Shown piece after piece: positions 21,948 to 29,501 of a stretch of 64,000 bases of DNA. Both the position numbers and the translations under genes were made by a program. The notes beneath the pieces are model-generated. The model did no database searches. It was not told the DNA's origin and saw only the letters and a list, made by a program, of their open reading frames with translations. The stretch lies in NCBI RefSeq assembly GCF_021165955.1, contig NZ_CP088952.1, positions 930,001 through 994,000 on the forward strand, written 5' to 3'. The DNA comes from Massilia endophytica (GTDB lineage Bacteria > Pseudomonadota > Gammaproteobacteria > Burkholderiales > Burkholderiaceae_D). The number at the start of each line of letters is the position of its first letter. The first letter of the stretch is position 1.

Positions 21948-22966
21948 TTCCTCAGCCGGTGAAGTTGATAGAGAAAGACCGGCGCCCCGATCAGGGCCGT
22001 GATCACACCGACCGGCAACTGCTGGGGAGCGATGACGGTGCGTGCCAGCGTGTCGGCCAGCACAAGATACGCTCCGCCAGTCAGCGTGGCGGCAGGAATC
22101 AGCAAGCGGTGGTCAGGACCGAAGGCGAAGCGGATCGCGTGCGGAATGATCAAGCCCACGAAGCCCACGCTGCCAGCCGTGGTCACGGCGCTGGCGGTAA
22201 GCAGGCCCGAGATGAAGAACAGTCCCTTGCGCAGAGCGCCGACACGGATGCCCAGCGTGGACGCAGCTTCCGCGTGCAGGGCCATGACGTTCATGGCGCG
22301 CGCATTGCGCAAGGCGAAGACCAGGCCTGCCGCCAGGACGATCCAGGGAAGCCAGCGCAGCGGCGCGCCTGCGAGGTCGCCGATCAGCCAGAACACCATG
22401 TTGCGCAGCTGGTTCTCCGGCGCGACGGACAGCATCAGCGTCACCAGCGCCGCGCACAGTGCGGAAAGAATGACCCCGGTGAGCAGCAGCAGCGCGGTTC
22501 CGCCTTCGGCGGCCGCTCCGCTGCGCAGATCGCGCCGCGCCAGCAGGTACAAGAGCATGGAAATGGCGACCGCGCCGCCAAAGGCGCTCAGGTCCACGGC
22601 CCATGCTGTGGCCATCAGCATGAGGGCAGCCAGGGCGCCAACGGCCGATCCGGACGAAATGCCCAGTACGTAAGGGTCAGCCAGGGGATTGCGCAGGAGG
22701 GCCTGCATCATCACGCCAGCAAGCGACAGGGCCGCGCCGGTCACGAAGGCGGTCAGTGCGCGGCTTGCGCGCAGTTCGAGCAGGGTGGCGGCCATGGAAG
22801 CGGGGCCGCCGTTCAGGAGTTCCCCTATCGCGCCGGGAATGTCGGCCAGCGGAACGCTGACCGATCCGGTCATGCCTGCGAAAACGATGCTGGCCAGGGA
22901 AGCGGCCAGCAGCCCGGCCGTAATCAGGCCGGTCCGGTTGCGCAGGCTGGCGGACAGGGGATGCAT
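21944..22966 (-). CDS. btuC: Cobalamin ABC transporter permease (FecCD family)
   Basis: A 340-residue inner membrane permease with about ten hydrophobic segments. Family motifs are ELRASRALTAFVTGAALSLAG, MQALLRNPLADPYVLGISSG and, near the C-terminus, GSVGFVGLIIPHAIRFAFG, which is the coupling-helix region that contacts the ATPase. It follows btuB by 6 bases and overlaps btuD by ATGA, so the riboswitch upstream of btuB probably governs the whole uptake set. Confidence 0.93.
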   Translation of the reverse strand: MHPLSASLRNRTGLITAGLLAASLASIVFAGMTGSVSVPLADIPGAIGELLNGGPASMAATLLELRASRALTAFVTGAALSLAGVMMQALLRNPLADPYVLGISSGSAVGALAALMLMATAWAVDLSAFGGAVAISMLLYLLARRDLRSGAAAEGGTALLLLTGVILSALCAALVTLMLSVAPENQLRNMVFWLIGDLAGAPLRWLPWIVLAAGLVFALRNARAMNVMALHAEAASTLGIRVGALRKGLFFISGLLTASAVTTAGSVGFVGLIIPHAIRFAFGPDHRLLIPAATLTGGAYLVLADTLARTVIAPQQLPVGVITALIGAPVFLYQLHRLRK

Positions 22967-22972
22967 GATGAA

Positions 22973-24820
22973 TTATTTCATGCCGTAGCGCAGACCGGCA
23001 AACACCGTGGAACCGGCGGTTGCGTAGTAGCGCGCCAGCTCATACTGCTTGTCGGCCACGTTGTTCCAGCGGACGAGGGCGGACCAGTCGCGGTTGAACT
23101 GCCAGGTCGCGAACAGGTTCACCAGGCCATAGCCGCCAAGACGGGCGGTGTTGCTGGCATTGTCGAAACGTTCGCTGGACAGCTGCCATTCAACACCCGC
23201 GCGCAGAGGGCCCGCGCCATATTCGGCGGCCAGGCTGGCATGGCGCCTGGCGCGGCGCGCCAGCTGCTTGTGGGTCGTTTCGTCCTTCGGATCCTGCAGG
23301 TCGGCGCTGGCGCTCAGGGCCAGGTCGCCCAGCTGGTGCTGCGCAGACAGCGACAGGCCTTCCAGCGTGGCCTTGTTCACGTTGTAGGCGCAGCCGAAGG
23401 TGAAGGCCGGATCGGGGATGGGGCAGGGGATGGTGGTCACCAGCAGACGGCTCAGCTTGTTGCGGTAGTACACCGCGCCCAGCTGGGTCTTGCCGTCGTT
23501 GTACTGCAGCCCGATCTCGCCGTTGCGGCCTTTTTCAGGCTTGTTGTCCGGCTGGCCGAAGCCCGGGTAGTACAGTTCATTGAAAGTCGGGGCGCGGAAG
23601 CTCGTGCCATAGCTGGCGTTCAGGCGCAGTTCGCGCGTGAAGCGGTAGCCGTAGCCGAGGGAGCCGGTGCCCTTGCTGCCGTACTGCGAGCTGTCGTCGT
23701 TGCGCGCACCCACGCTGACCAGGTGGTCGCCGCGCTTCAGGTTATAGGTGGTGGCGACCGAGTTGGTGCTGCGGTCGCGCGAGAGGCCTGCCGTATTGGC
23801 TTCCACTTCTTCCTTGCGGCGTTCGGCCAGCAGCTGCAGGGTGTCCGCGCCCAGCTGGATATCGTTCTGCCAGCTGAATTGGGTCTGCTTCGTGTTGATC
23901 TGGCTTGTGCCGAAGGGGCCGGTGCCGCTGAAGTTGCCCGACTTGTCGCGCGTCTGCGCAAGCTGCAGCTGCATCTTCCAGTTCGGCAGCAGCTCATGGC
24001 GGCTGAAAACGGCCACGTTGTTCAGGTCCTGCACGCTGTGAGCGTCGAAGCTGCCGGCGCCTGCATCGATCTGCGTTTCGGTGCGGCTGTACAGGAAGAG
24101 GGCGCCCGCTTCATGGCCTGGAGCCAGCTGCACCGTGAATTGGCCTGCCGCGTTCTTGCGGTCATAGCCGTCCTTGTCGCCGTTGTAGGAGAAGTTGCCC
24201 GGCTTGGTGGCCGAGAAACCGTCAGAACGTTCCTTGCCTGCGCTGAGCGAGTAGCTGAATTTGCCGGTGCCGCCCGAGATGGCGGCATCCGCTTCGCGCG
24301 TGTTGTCGCTGCCTGCGCCAGCGAAGGCGGTGACGGCGGTTTCGCCCTTGCCCTTCTTGGTGAACACCTGGATCACCCCGCCGATGGCGTCCGCGCCGTA
24401 CAAGGTGCTGAGGGGGCCATAGACGATTTCGATGCGGTCGATGGCGCTCAGGGGAATGGAGCTCCAGCTGGCCGCGCCGCTGGTCGAGGAGCCGATGCGC
24501 ACACCGTCCACCAGCACGATGTTCTGGTTGCTGTTCGCGCCGCGGATGTAGACGGTGGAGTTGGTGCCCGGGCCGCCGTTGCGGGTCACTTCGATGCCGC
24601 GCTGGCGCTGCAGCAGCTCGGTCACCGAGCCCACGCCGGAACGCGCGATCTCGTCGGCAGTGATGGTAACGGTATCGCTGATCACTTCGCTCGCGCGCTG
24701 CGGGCTGCGGGTGGCGGTGACGATCACGGCGTCGATGGCGGTGGTCTGGGCGAAGGAGGGCGCGGCGATAGCCATGGCGAGGGACGCCAGCGTCGCCTGC
24801 CGTGTTACTGGAAAGGTCAT
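22973..24820 (-). CDS. btuB: TonB-dependent vitamin B12 receptor
   Basis: A 615-residue outer-membrane receptor. The signal peptide begins MTFPVTRQATLASLAM and ends at PSFAQ. A TonB-box-like DAVIVTATRS lies near the mature N-terminus. The plug domain follows with GSVTELLQRQRGIEV and VLVDGVRIGSS, then YGPLSTLYGADAIGGVIQVFT. The 22-strand barrel ends in an aromatic-rich VFAGLRYGMK. The start at 24820 is chosen because the signal peptide begins there; the upstream in-frame codons fall in the riboswitch leader. Control by the cobalamin riboswitch confirms its cargo. Confidence 0.95.
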   Translation of the reverse strand: MTFPVTRQATLASLAMAIAAPSFAQTTAIDAVIVTATRSPQRASEVISDTVTITADEIARSGVGSVTELLQRQRGIEVTRNGGPGTNSTVYIRGANSNQNIVLVDGVRIGSSTSGAASWSSIPLSAIDRIEIVYGPLSTLYGADAIGGVIQVFTKKGKGETAVTAFAGAGSDNTREADAAISGGTGKFSYSLSAGKERSDGFSATKPGNFSYNGDKDGYDRKNAAGQFTVQLAPGHEAGALFLYSRTETQIDAGAGSFDAHSVQDLNNVAVFSRHELLPNWKMQLQLAQTRDKSGNFSGTGPFGTSQINTKQTQFSWQNDIQLGADTLQLLAERRKEEVEANTAGLSRDRSTNSVATTYNLKRGDHLVSVGARNDDSSQYGSKGTGSLGYGYRFTRELRLNASYGTSFRAPTFNELYYPGFGQPDNKPEKGRNGEIGLQYNDGKTQLGAVYYRNKLSRLLVTTIPCPIPDPAFTFGCAYNVNKATLEGLSLSAQHQLGDLALSASADLQDPKDETTHKQLARRARRHASLAAEYGAGPLRAGVEWQLSSERFDNASNTARLGGYGLVNLFATWQFNRDWSALVRWNNVADKQYELARYYATAGSTVFAGLRYGMK

Positions 24821-24876
24821 GACAAGTCTTCTAAAAATGAGCAACCGGCCCACGTCCCCGTAGGCTGGATTGAACA

Positions 24877-24895
24877 GATGCGCAGTCCGCGCATC
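24877..24895 (-). other. Hairpin in the btuB leader between aptamer and start
   Basis: A 7-bp stem (GATGCGC/GCGCATC) with a 5-base loop lies 10 bases after the aptamer in transcript order. It has no following U-run. It may be part of the expression platform. Separately, GGCCGGT (minus strand, 24851-24845) can pair with ACCGGCC at the aptamer 3' end (24912-24906). Confidence 0.5.
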
Positions 24896-24905
24896 CACCT
24901 GATTT

Positions 24906-25098
24906 GGCCGGTATCCGGGCTGGCAGGTATGGCCGTCTCACCTTCCCATGCTTGCGCACAGTGGTTGCCGGAGGCGGCTTCCGCTTCAAGGAGCGGACAC
25001 TTGCTTACCGTTGCGGGGGCAGCACACGTTGACCGGCAAGGCCGGTTCGTGTTTCCCGTTTAACTGCGCTCAAGAACTCGAGCGCGGGCACCAAAACC
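24906..25098 (-). promoter_or_regulatory. Cobalamin riboswitch upstream of btuB
   Basis: Read on the minus strand, all conserved parts of the AdoCbl aptamer appear in order: TTAAACGGGAAACACG, GTGTGCTGCCCCCGCAACGG and its TAAGC, the CCACTG core, GGGAAGGTGAGACG, and the closing AGCCCGGATACCGGCC. High cobalamin should repress the downstream btuB-btuC-btuD-cobO-cbiA-cobU-cbiB-cobD-btuF-cobQ run. The aptamer begins 7 bases after the cobC stop, so a transcript from cobT-cobS-cobC would read straight through it. Confidence 0.96.
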
Positions 25099-25104
25099 TC
25101 GCCA

Positions 25105-25674
25105 TTATACGGGCTTGCCGCTCAAGGGCAAACTGAGGACTTCGCCGTAGGCGATCCGGTGGGGCGTGGCGGCCGCGTTCAGGGCCGCCGCAGCAGGGGT
25201 TTGGCCGCCTGCCAGCGCCTGCATCAGCCGCATGGTGCCCGCGTGGCAGACGACGACGGTGCGCTCGCAGCCGCTGCGCCGCAGGTCATGAAGAAAGCCG
25301 TTCACCCGCTGCGCCACCTCGGCCACATTCTCGCCGCCTCCCGGCCGGAAGCCCGGCAGGTCGGCCACCCAGGCATCGACCTCCGCGCGCGGAATGGCTT
25401 CCCAGCGTTGGCCTTCCCAGCCGCCAAAGTGCATCTCCGCGATTCGCGCATCGCTGCGGAAATCGGGAGACAGCAGTTGCGCGAGGGCGCTGCAGCGCTG
25501 CAGCGGGCTGCTGAAATACTGGACGGTGGAGACAGGGACGAGCAGCGCAAGCTGGCCTTGCACTGCGTCCGCGCATCGAGCCAGCTCGCCGGCCTCGACG
25601 GCGACATCGCTGCTGCCGTAGCACCGCCCCTCAACACCGGCGGGGCGGGGATGGCGGATGAGGATCAGTTCCAT
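25105..25674 (-). CDS. cobC: Alpha-ribazole phosphatase (histidine phosphatase family)
   Basis: A 189-residue phosphoglycerate-mutase-like phosphatase. The catalytic motif is ELILIRHPRPAGVEGRCYG (RHP where many relatives have RHG). SPLQRCSALAQLL, HFGGWEGQRWEAI and the second catalytic His in VVCHAGTMRLMQAL complete the site. In cobalamin synthesis it removes the phosphate of alpha-ribazole phosphate or of AdoCbl phosphate. The start is the ATG at 25674, inside the cobS 3' end (10-base overlap). Function follows from family plus operon; the family is broad. Confidence 0.9.
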   Translation of the reverse strand: MELILIRHPRPAGVEGRCYGSSDVAVEAGELARCADAVQGQLALLVPVSTVQYFSSPLQRCSALAQLLSPDFRSDARIAEMHFGGWEGQRWEAIPRAEVDAWVADLPGFRPGGGENVAEVAQRVNGFLHDLRRSGCERTVVVCHAGTMRLMQALAGGQTPAAAALNAAATPHRIAYGEVLSLPLSGKPV

Positions 25675-26444
25675 GCGGCGAGGCCTGCGCCTGCCACCGC
25701 GCAGAGATAGAAAACGGCTTCCGTCAGCTGCTGGACCGCGCCCAGGCAGTCGCCCGTGTAGCCGCCCAGCCGCTGCGCGAACTTGCGCGCCAGCCACCAG
25801 GCGCCGAGCATCATGGCCACCAGTCCGGCGAGCAGCACGGACCAGGCGATCCAGCCCATGGCGGCGATGATGGCGGGCGGCAGCAGCGCGGTAGCTGCCG
25901 CAATGAGGAATTCTCCGCCGCGCATCTGCTGCGCCAGCGGCTTGGACTTGCCTTCGCTGCGCGCGTACTGCATCTGCCAGATCAGGGCGCTGGCCATCAG
26001 CCGGGACAGGGGATGCGCCGCGAACATCGCCGCAATGGCGGCGGAAGGCGCAAGCTGCGCCAGCGCCGTGCATTTCACCGCCAGCATGAGGAGGATGCCG
26101 ATGGCGCCGTAGGCGCCGATGCGGGAATCCTTCATGATCTCCAGCGCGCGTTCGCGCGTCATGCCCCCGCCCAGGCCGTCGCAGGTATCGGCGAAGCCGT
26201 CTTCGTGAAAGGCGCCCGTGGCGTAGATGGTGGCGGCGGTGGACAGCAGAACCGCGAGGGACGCTGGCAGGGCGTGTGCGGCAAGCCAGTACACGGCCGT
26301 GCCAATGGCCGCGACCACCGCTCCCACCAGCGGAAAGTAGCGCGAGGATTGATGCAGCCAGTCCGGATCGAAGCCCACCCAGCGCGGGATGGGCAGCCGC
26401 GTGAAGAACTGCAGCGCGGTGAAGAACAGGCGCAGCTGCTGCAT
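25665..26444 (-). CDS. cobS: Adenosylcobinamide-GDP ribazoletransferase (cobalamin synthase)
   Basis: A 259-residue polytopic membrane protein. It joins AdoCbi-GDP with alpha-ribazole (phosphate). The N-terminus LRLFFTALQFFTRLPIPRWVGF is a family hallmark. The Asp-rich catalytic segment is GAFHEDGFADTCDGLGGG, followed by RALEIMKDSRIGAYGAIG and a C-terminal GGYTGDCLGAVQQLTE. The start at 26444 shares one base with the cobT stop (TGATG), so the two are translationally coupled. Confidence 0.96.
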   Translation of the reverse strand: MQQLRLFFTALQFFTRLPIPRWVGFDPDWLHQSSRYFPLVGAVVAAIGTAVYWLAAHALPASLAVLLSTAATIYATGAFHEDGFADTCDGLGGGMTRERALEIMKDSRIGAYGAIGILLMLAVKCTALAQLAPSAAIAAMFAAHPLSRLMASALIWQMQYARSEGKSKPLAQQMRGGEFLIAAATALLPPAIIAAMGWIAWSVLLAGLVAMMLGAWWLARKFAQRLGGYTGDCLGAVQQLTEAVFYLCAVAGAGLAAWN

Positions 26445-27475
26445 CAGCTGGACTTCTCGCTGACCTGGGCGGAGGCGAAGGTTGCCATCCGGTTCAGGAA
26501 GTTGGCCGCGGCCTGCAGCAGGGGCAGGGCGAGGGCGCTGCCGGTGCCTTCGCCCAGGCGCAGGCCGAGATTCAGCAGGGGGCGGCCGCCCAGCGTCTCC
26601 AGCAGCTGGCGGTGGCCCTGTTCGTTCGAGCAGTGCGAGAACACGCAGTAATCCAGGATATTGGGCTGCAGCCTTGCGGCGCACAGCAGCGCACTGCTGA
26701 CGATGAAGCCGTCGATCAACAGTACCTTGCGCAGTTCGGCCGCCTTGAGCATGGCGCCAGCCATCATGGCGATCTCGAAGCCGCCGAAGGCAGCCAGCAC
26801 GTCCAGCGGGGCAGTGACCCCGTGGTGCCCGGCCGCCGCCTCGATCACGCGCTGCTTGTGCAGCACCCCGTCGGCGGTGAGGCCCGTGCCCGCGCCGACG
26901 CAGGCGGCGGCAGGGATGCCGGTGAGCTTGTGCATCAGCGCAGCGGCCGCGGTGGTGTTCCCGATGCCCATCTCGCCGAAGCCCACCACATTGCCGGGCA
27001 GGGTCGCGGCGAGTTCCATGCCGCGTTCGAGTGCCAGGGCGCATTGTTCCGCAGTCATCGCGGGCTCCTGCGCAAAGTTGCGGGTGCCGTGCGCCACCTT
27101 GCGGTCCACCAGCCCTTCGCGATGGCCGAATTCATGGTTCACGCCCGCGTCGATCACCGTGAGCGCAATGCCGTTCTGCTGCGCGAAGACATTGATGGCC
27201 GCCCCGCCCGCCAGGAAGTTCTCCACCATCTGCCAAGTCACATCCTGGGGATATGCCGATACGCCTTCCGCGACCACGCCGTGGTCGCCCGCAAACACCA
27301 GCATGGCCGGTTCCACGATCCGCGGCGAAACGGTTTGCTGAACGAGGCCGATCTGTTTCGCCAGCTGTTCGAGCACGCCGAGGCTGCCGGGCGGCTTGGT
27401 TTTGTTGTCGATGGCGTGATCGAGCTGCGCGGCCAATGCGGGATCTTGTATGGAGGCGATATTCGGAAGGATCAT
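26444..27475 (-). CDS. cobT: Nicotinate-nucleotide-dimethylbenzimidazole phosphoribosyltransferase
   Basis: A 343-residue CobT that activates the lower-ligand base to alpha-ribazole phosphate. Motifs are NKTKPPGSLGVLEQLA, FAGDHGVVAEGVSAYP, VGFGEMGIGNTTAAAA and LRLGEGTGSALALPLL, with the catalytic Glu in LGEGTG. Length is typical. The ATG at 27475 begins MILPNIAS, only 42 bases from the divergent response-regulator gene. cobT is the first gene of cobT-cobS-cobC. This small operon lies upstream of the riboswitch and so escapes it, unless transcripts continue into btuB. Confidence 0.97.
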   Translation of the reverse strand: MILPNIASIQDPALAAQLDHAIDNKTKPPGSLGVLEQLAKQIGLVQQTVSPRIVEPAMLVFAGDHGVVAEGVSAYPQDVTWQMVENFLAGGAAINVFAQQNGIALTVIDAGVNHEFGHREGLVDRKVAHGTRNFAQEPAMTAEQCALALERGMELAATLPGNVVGFGEMGIGNTTAAAALMHKLTGIPAAACVGAGTGLTADGVLHKQRVIEAAAGHHGVTAPLDVLAAFGGFEIAMMAGAMLKAAELRKVLLIDGFIVSSALLCAARLQPNILDYCVFSHCSNEQGHRQLLETLGGRPLLNLGLRLGEGTGSALALPLLQAAANFLNRMATFASAQVSEKSS

Positions 27476-27500
27476 GGCTTGGAAGCGGGATATAAAGACC

Positions 27501-27514
27501 GGAATTATAATTCC
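27501..27514. promoter_or_regulatory. Palindromic -10 element between cobT and the response regulator
   Basis: A perfect 14-base palindrome (GGAATTATAATTCC) fills a third of the 42-bp gap between two divergent genes. It contains TATAAT on both strands. On the plus strand the element ends 6 bases before the ATG at 27518, so a start 7 bases downstream would give a leaderless mRNA; no Shine-Dalgarno is visible. No good -35 was found. It could also be an operator. Confidence 0.55.
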
Positions 27515-27517
27515 AGC

Positions 27518-28207
27518 ATGAGAATCCTGATCATCGAAGACAATCCCGATATCGTGGCCAACCTGTACGGCTTCCTGGAGCCCAAGGGCCATGTGCTCGA
27601 TTCGGCAGGCAACGGCTATGGCGGACTCGCCCTCGCGGCGCAGCATGAGTACGATGCCGTGGTGCTCGATGTGATGCTGCCGGGCCTGAACGGCCTGGAA
27701 CTGTGCCAGAAGCTGCGCGGCGAACTGCGCAAGGCCACGCCGGTACTGATGCTGACTGCACGCGACACCCTGCAGGACAAGGTTGCGGGCTTCGACAGCG
27801 GGGCGGACGACTATCTGGTGAAACCCTTCTCGCTGGTGGAACTGGAAGTGCGCCTGAAAGCCCTGGTGCGGCGCGCCGGTGGCGGCCACGCGCCAAGTGC
27901 GGCGCTGGCGGTGGGAGATCTCACCTTCGACACCGATACCTTCGAGGTGCGCCGGGCGGGCCGTCCCATCGCGCTCACGAAAACGGGCTACACCATTCTC
28001 CGGCTGCTGATGAAGGAGTCTCCCAAGGTCGTCACCCGCGAAGTCATCGAACAGGCGGTATGGGGAGAGGACCGGCCGGACAGCGACGCGCTGCGCGTTC
28101 ACATTCATGCCCTGCGCCAGGCGCTGGACAAACCCTATCCCTTCGCCATGCTGCGCACCATCGCGGGCATCGGCTACAAACTGGTCGCCAGCGATGAAGA
28201 AAACTGA
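27518..28207 (+). CDS. OmpR-family response regulator, PmrA-like
   Basis: A 229-residue OmpR/PhoB-type regulator. Receiver: MRILIIEDNPDIVANL, phosphoacceptor Asp at 51 (VVLDVMLPG), Thr at 80, Lys at 102 (DYLVKPFS). The C-terminal winged helix (about 130-229) includes LTKTGYTILRLLM and the recognition-helix region DSDALRVHIHALRQAL. It overlaps the downstream kinase gene by 14 bases. Placement directly before eptA and a PAP2 gene, plus a box matching the PmrA consensus, suggests control of lipid A modification. The link is inference; QseB-type regulators are close relatives. Confidence 0.9.
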   Translation: MRILIIEDNPDIVANLYGFLEPKGHVLDSAGNGYGGLALAAQHEYDAVVLDVMLPGLNGLELCQKLRGELRKATPVLMLTARDTLQDKVAGFDSGADDYLVKPFSLVELEVRLKALVRRAGGGHAPSAALAVGDLTFDTDTFEVRRAGRPIALTKTGYTILRLLMKESPKVVTREVIEQAVWGEDRPDSDALRVHIHALRQALDKPYPFAMLRTIAGIGYKLVASDEEN

Positions 28208-29438
28208 TTCCCTGCGGCGGCACATTGTGCGTGCCTATCTGCTGTTTGCCGTTTCGGCGTCGCTGTTCTTCGCCATCATTGCGGCGTTGGCCGTCGAGGG
28301 CATCGAGGTCCATCTTGTCGACGAGCGCCTGAAAGAGGTGGCTGGATGGGCTGGCCCTCGCTATGCGGGCCGCCTGCCGGTGGAGATGCCCGCCGGGATC
28401 AGCTTCCATCATGGCGACGGCATCCCCAAGTCCCTGCGCGGACTCCCGCACGGCGTGCACGAGTTGTCCGTGGACGGCGTGGACTTGCATGTCCTCGCCG
28501 GAAGCGACGCTGCAGGGGAGTTCGTGGTAGTGGACCATGACAGCGAGTATGAGAAGATCGAGATCGTCGTCTACTCCATGTTCGCCGTCGGCTTCCTGGG
28601 TTTCATGGGCTGTTCGCTGATGCTGGGCCGCTTCGTCGGGAACCGGCTGGTGGAGCCGATCAGCGAGCTGGCGCGCGCGGTGGAGGAGCGGCGCGGCAGC
28701 CTGCCCTCGCAGGAGCGGCGTGACGAACTGGGCGTGCTGGCGCGCGCCTTCGCAGGCCACACCCGCGAGCTGCAGCAGTTCCTCGACCGCGAACGCTTCT
28801 TTACCGGAGACATGAGCCATGAGCTGCGCACGCCGTTGACGGTCATTGCAGGCGCGGCGGAGGTCCTTATGGCGCAGACCGGAAGCGACCCTTTGCTGCA
28901 CGCGCCCGCCGAGCGCATCTACCGTGCCGCCAGCGAGGCGGGCGAAGTGACGGCGACCCTGCTGCGCCTGGCGCGCTCGCCGGACCAGCTGGAATGGTCC
29001 GAGCTCTCCGCCAGCGCCATTGCGCAGGCGGAGGTGCAGCGCTATCAGGTCCTGGTCGCGAATCGTCCGGTGACCCTGCGCTACGCCGGCGGCGCCGACT
29101 TCACCGTGCATGCCGTGCGCGAGCTGCTGCAGGCAGCCGTCGGCAATCTGGTGCGCAATGCCTGCCAGTACACGGAATCGGGCCACGTGGAAGTGCGGCT
29201 CGAAGGCCGCAGCATCGTGGTCGAGGACACAGGACCCGGCCTGCCGCCCGCAGCCCGGGCGCGCCTGAACAATCTGCCGATACCGGCGGATGCTGCGGGC
29301 TCTTCGGGAACGGGACTGGGCTTGGGTCTGGTTCAACGCATCGGCGCTCACCTTGGCGCGCTCCTGGCCACCCAGGAGCGGCCGGGCGGAGGCACCCGCA
29401 TGTCGCTCACCTTTCCCGGCGATTTAACGCGTCCTTAA
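28194..29438 (+). CDS. Sensor histidine kinase, PmrB-like
   Basis: A 414-residue membrane kinase. Membrane segments lie at about 13-35 and 123-147, enclosing a periplasmic loop of about 88 residues with several His and acidic residues (IEVHLVDERLKE, GISFHHGDGIP). HAMP region about 145-195. The phosphoacceptor His is at 209 in TGDMSHELRTPLTV. The ATPase domain has VGNLVRNACQYT (N box), VEDTGPGLPP (G1) and GTGLGLGLVQRI (G2). The metal or pH ligands of PmrB (ExxE) are not obvious, so the signal is open. It is translationally coupled to the regulator gene. Confidence 0.9.
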   Translation: MKKTDSLRRHIVRAYLLFAVSASLFFAIIAALAVEGIEVHLVDERLKEVAGWAGPRYAGRLPVEMPAGISFHHGDGIPKSLRGLPHGVHELSVDGVDLHVLAGSDAAGEFVVVDHDSEYEKIEIVVYSMFAVGFLGFMGCSLMLGRFVGNRLVEPISELARAVEERRGSLPSQERRDELGVLARAFAGHTRELQQFLDRERFFTGDMSHELRTPLTVIAGAAEVLMAQTGSDPLLHAPAERIYRAASEAGEVTATLLRLARSPDQLEWSELSASAIAQAEVQRYQVLVANRPVTLRYAGGADFTVHAVRELLQAAVGNLVRNACQYTESGHVEVRLEGRSIVVEDTGPGLPPAARARLNNLPIPADAAGSSGTGLGLGLVQRIGAHLGALLATQERPGGGTRMSLTFPGDLTRP

Positions 29439-29439
29439 C
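29423..29439 (+). promoter_or_regulatory. PmrA-type box at the end of the kinase gene, upstream of eptA
   Basis: TTTAAC and CTTAAC form two half-sites with an 11-base period (5-base gap). This matches the published PmrA consensus YTTAAK-N5-YTTAAK except at the last base of each half. The box spans the kinase stop codon and lies about 63 bases upstream of the eptA start. Confidence 0.5.
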
Positions 29440-29501
29440 GGACATTTCACCCGGCCTTTACTTGCCGCGGAGTATCGTCAGGCCTTCCAATTGGAGTGCC
29501 T

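Noticed and set aside
21905..25063. 1052-residue plus-strand open frame
   Set aside because: Antisense to btuC and btuB and the riboswitch; Gln/His/Ala/Gly-rich shadow composition.
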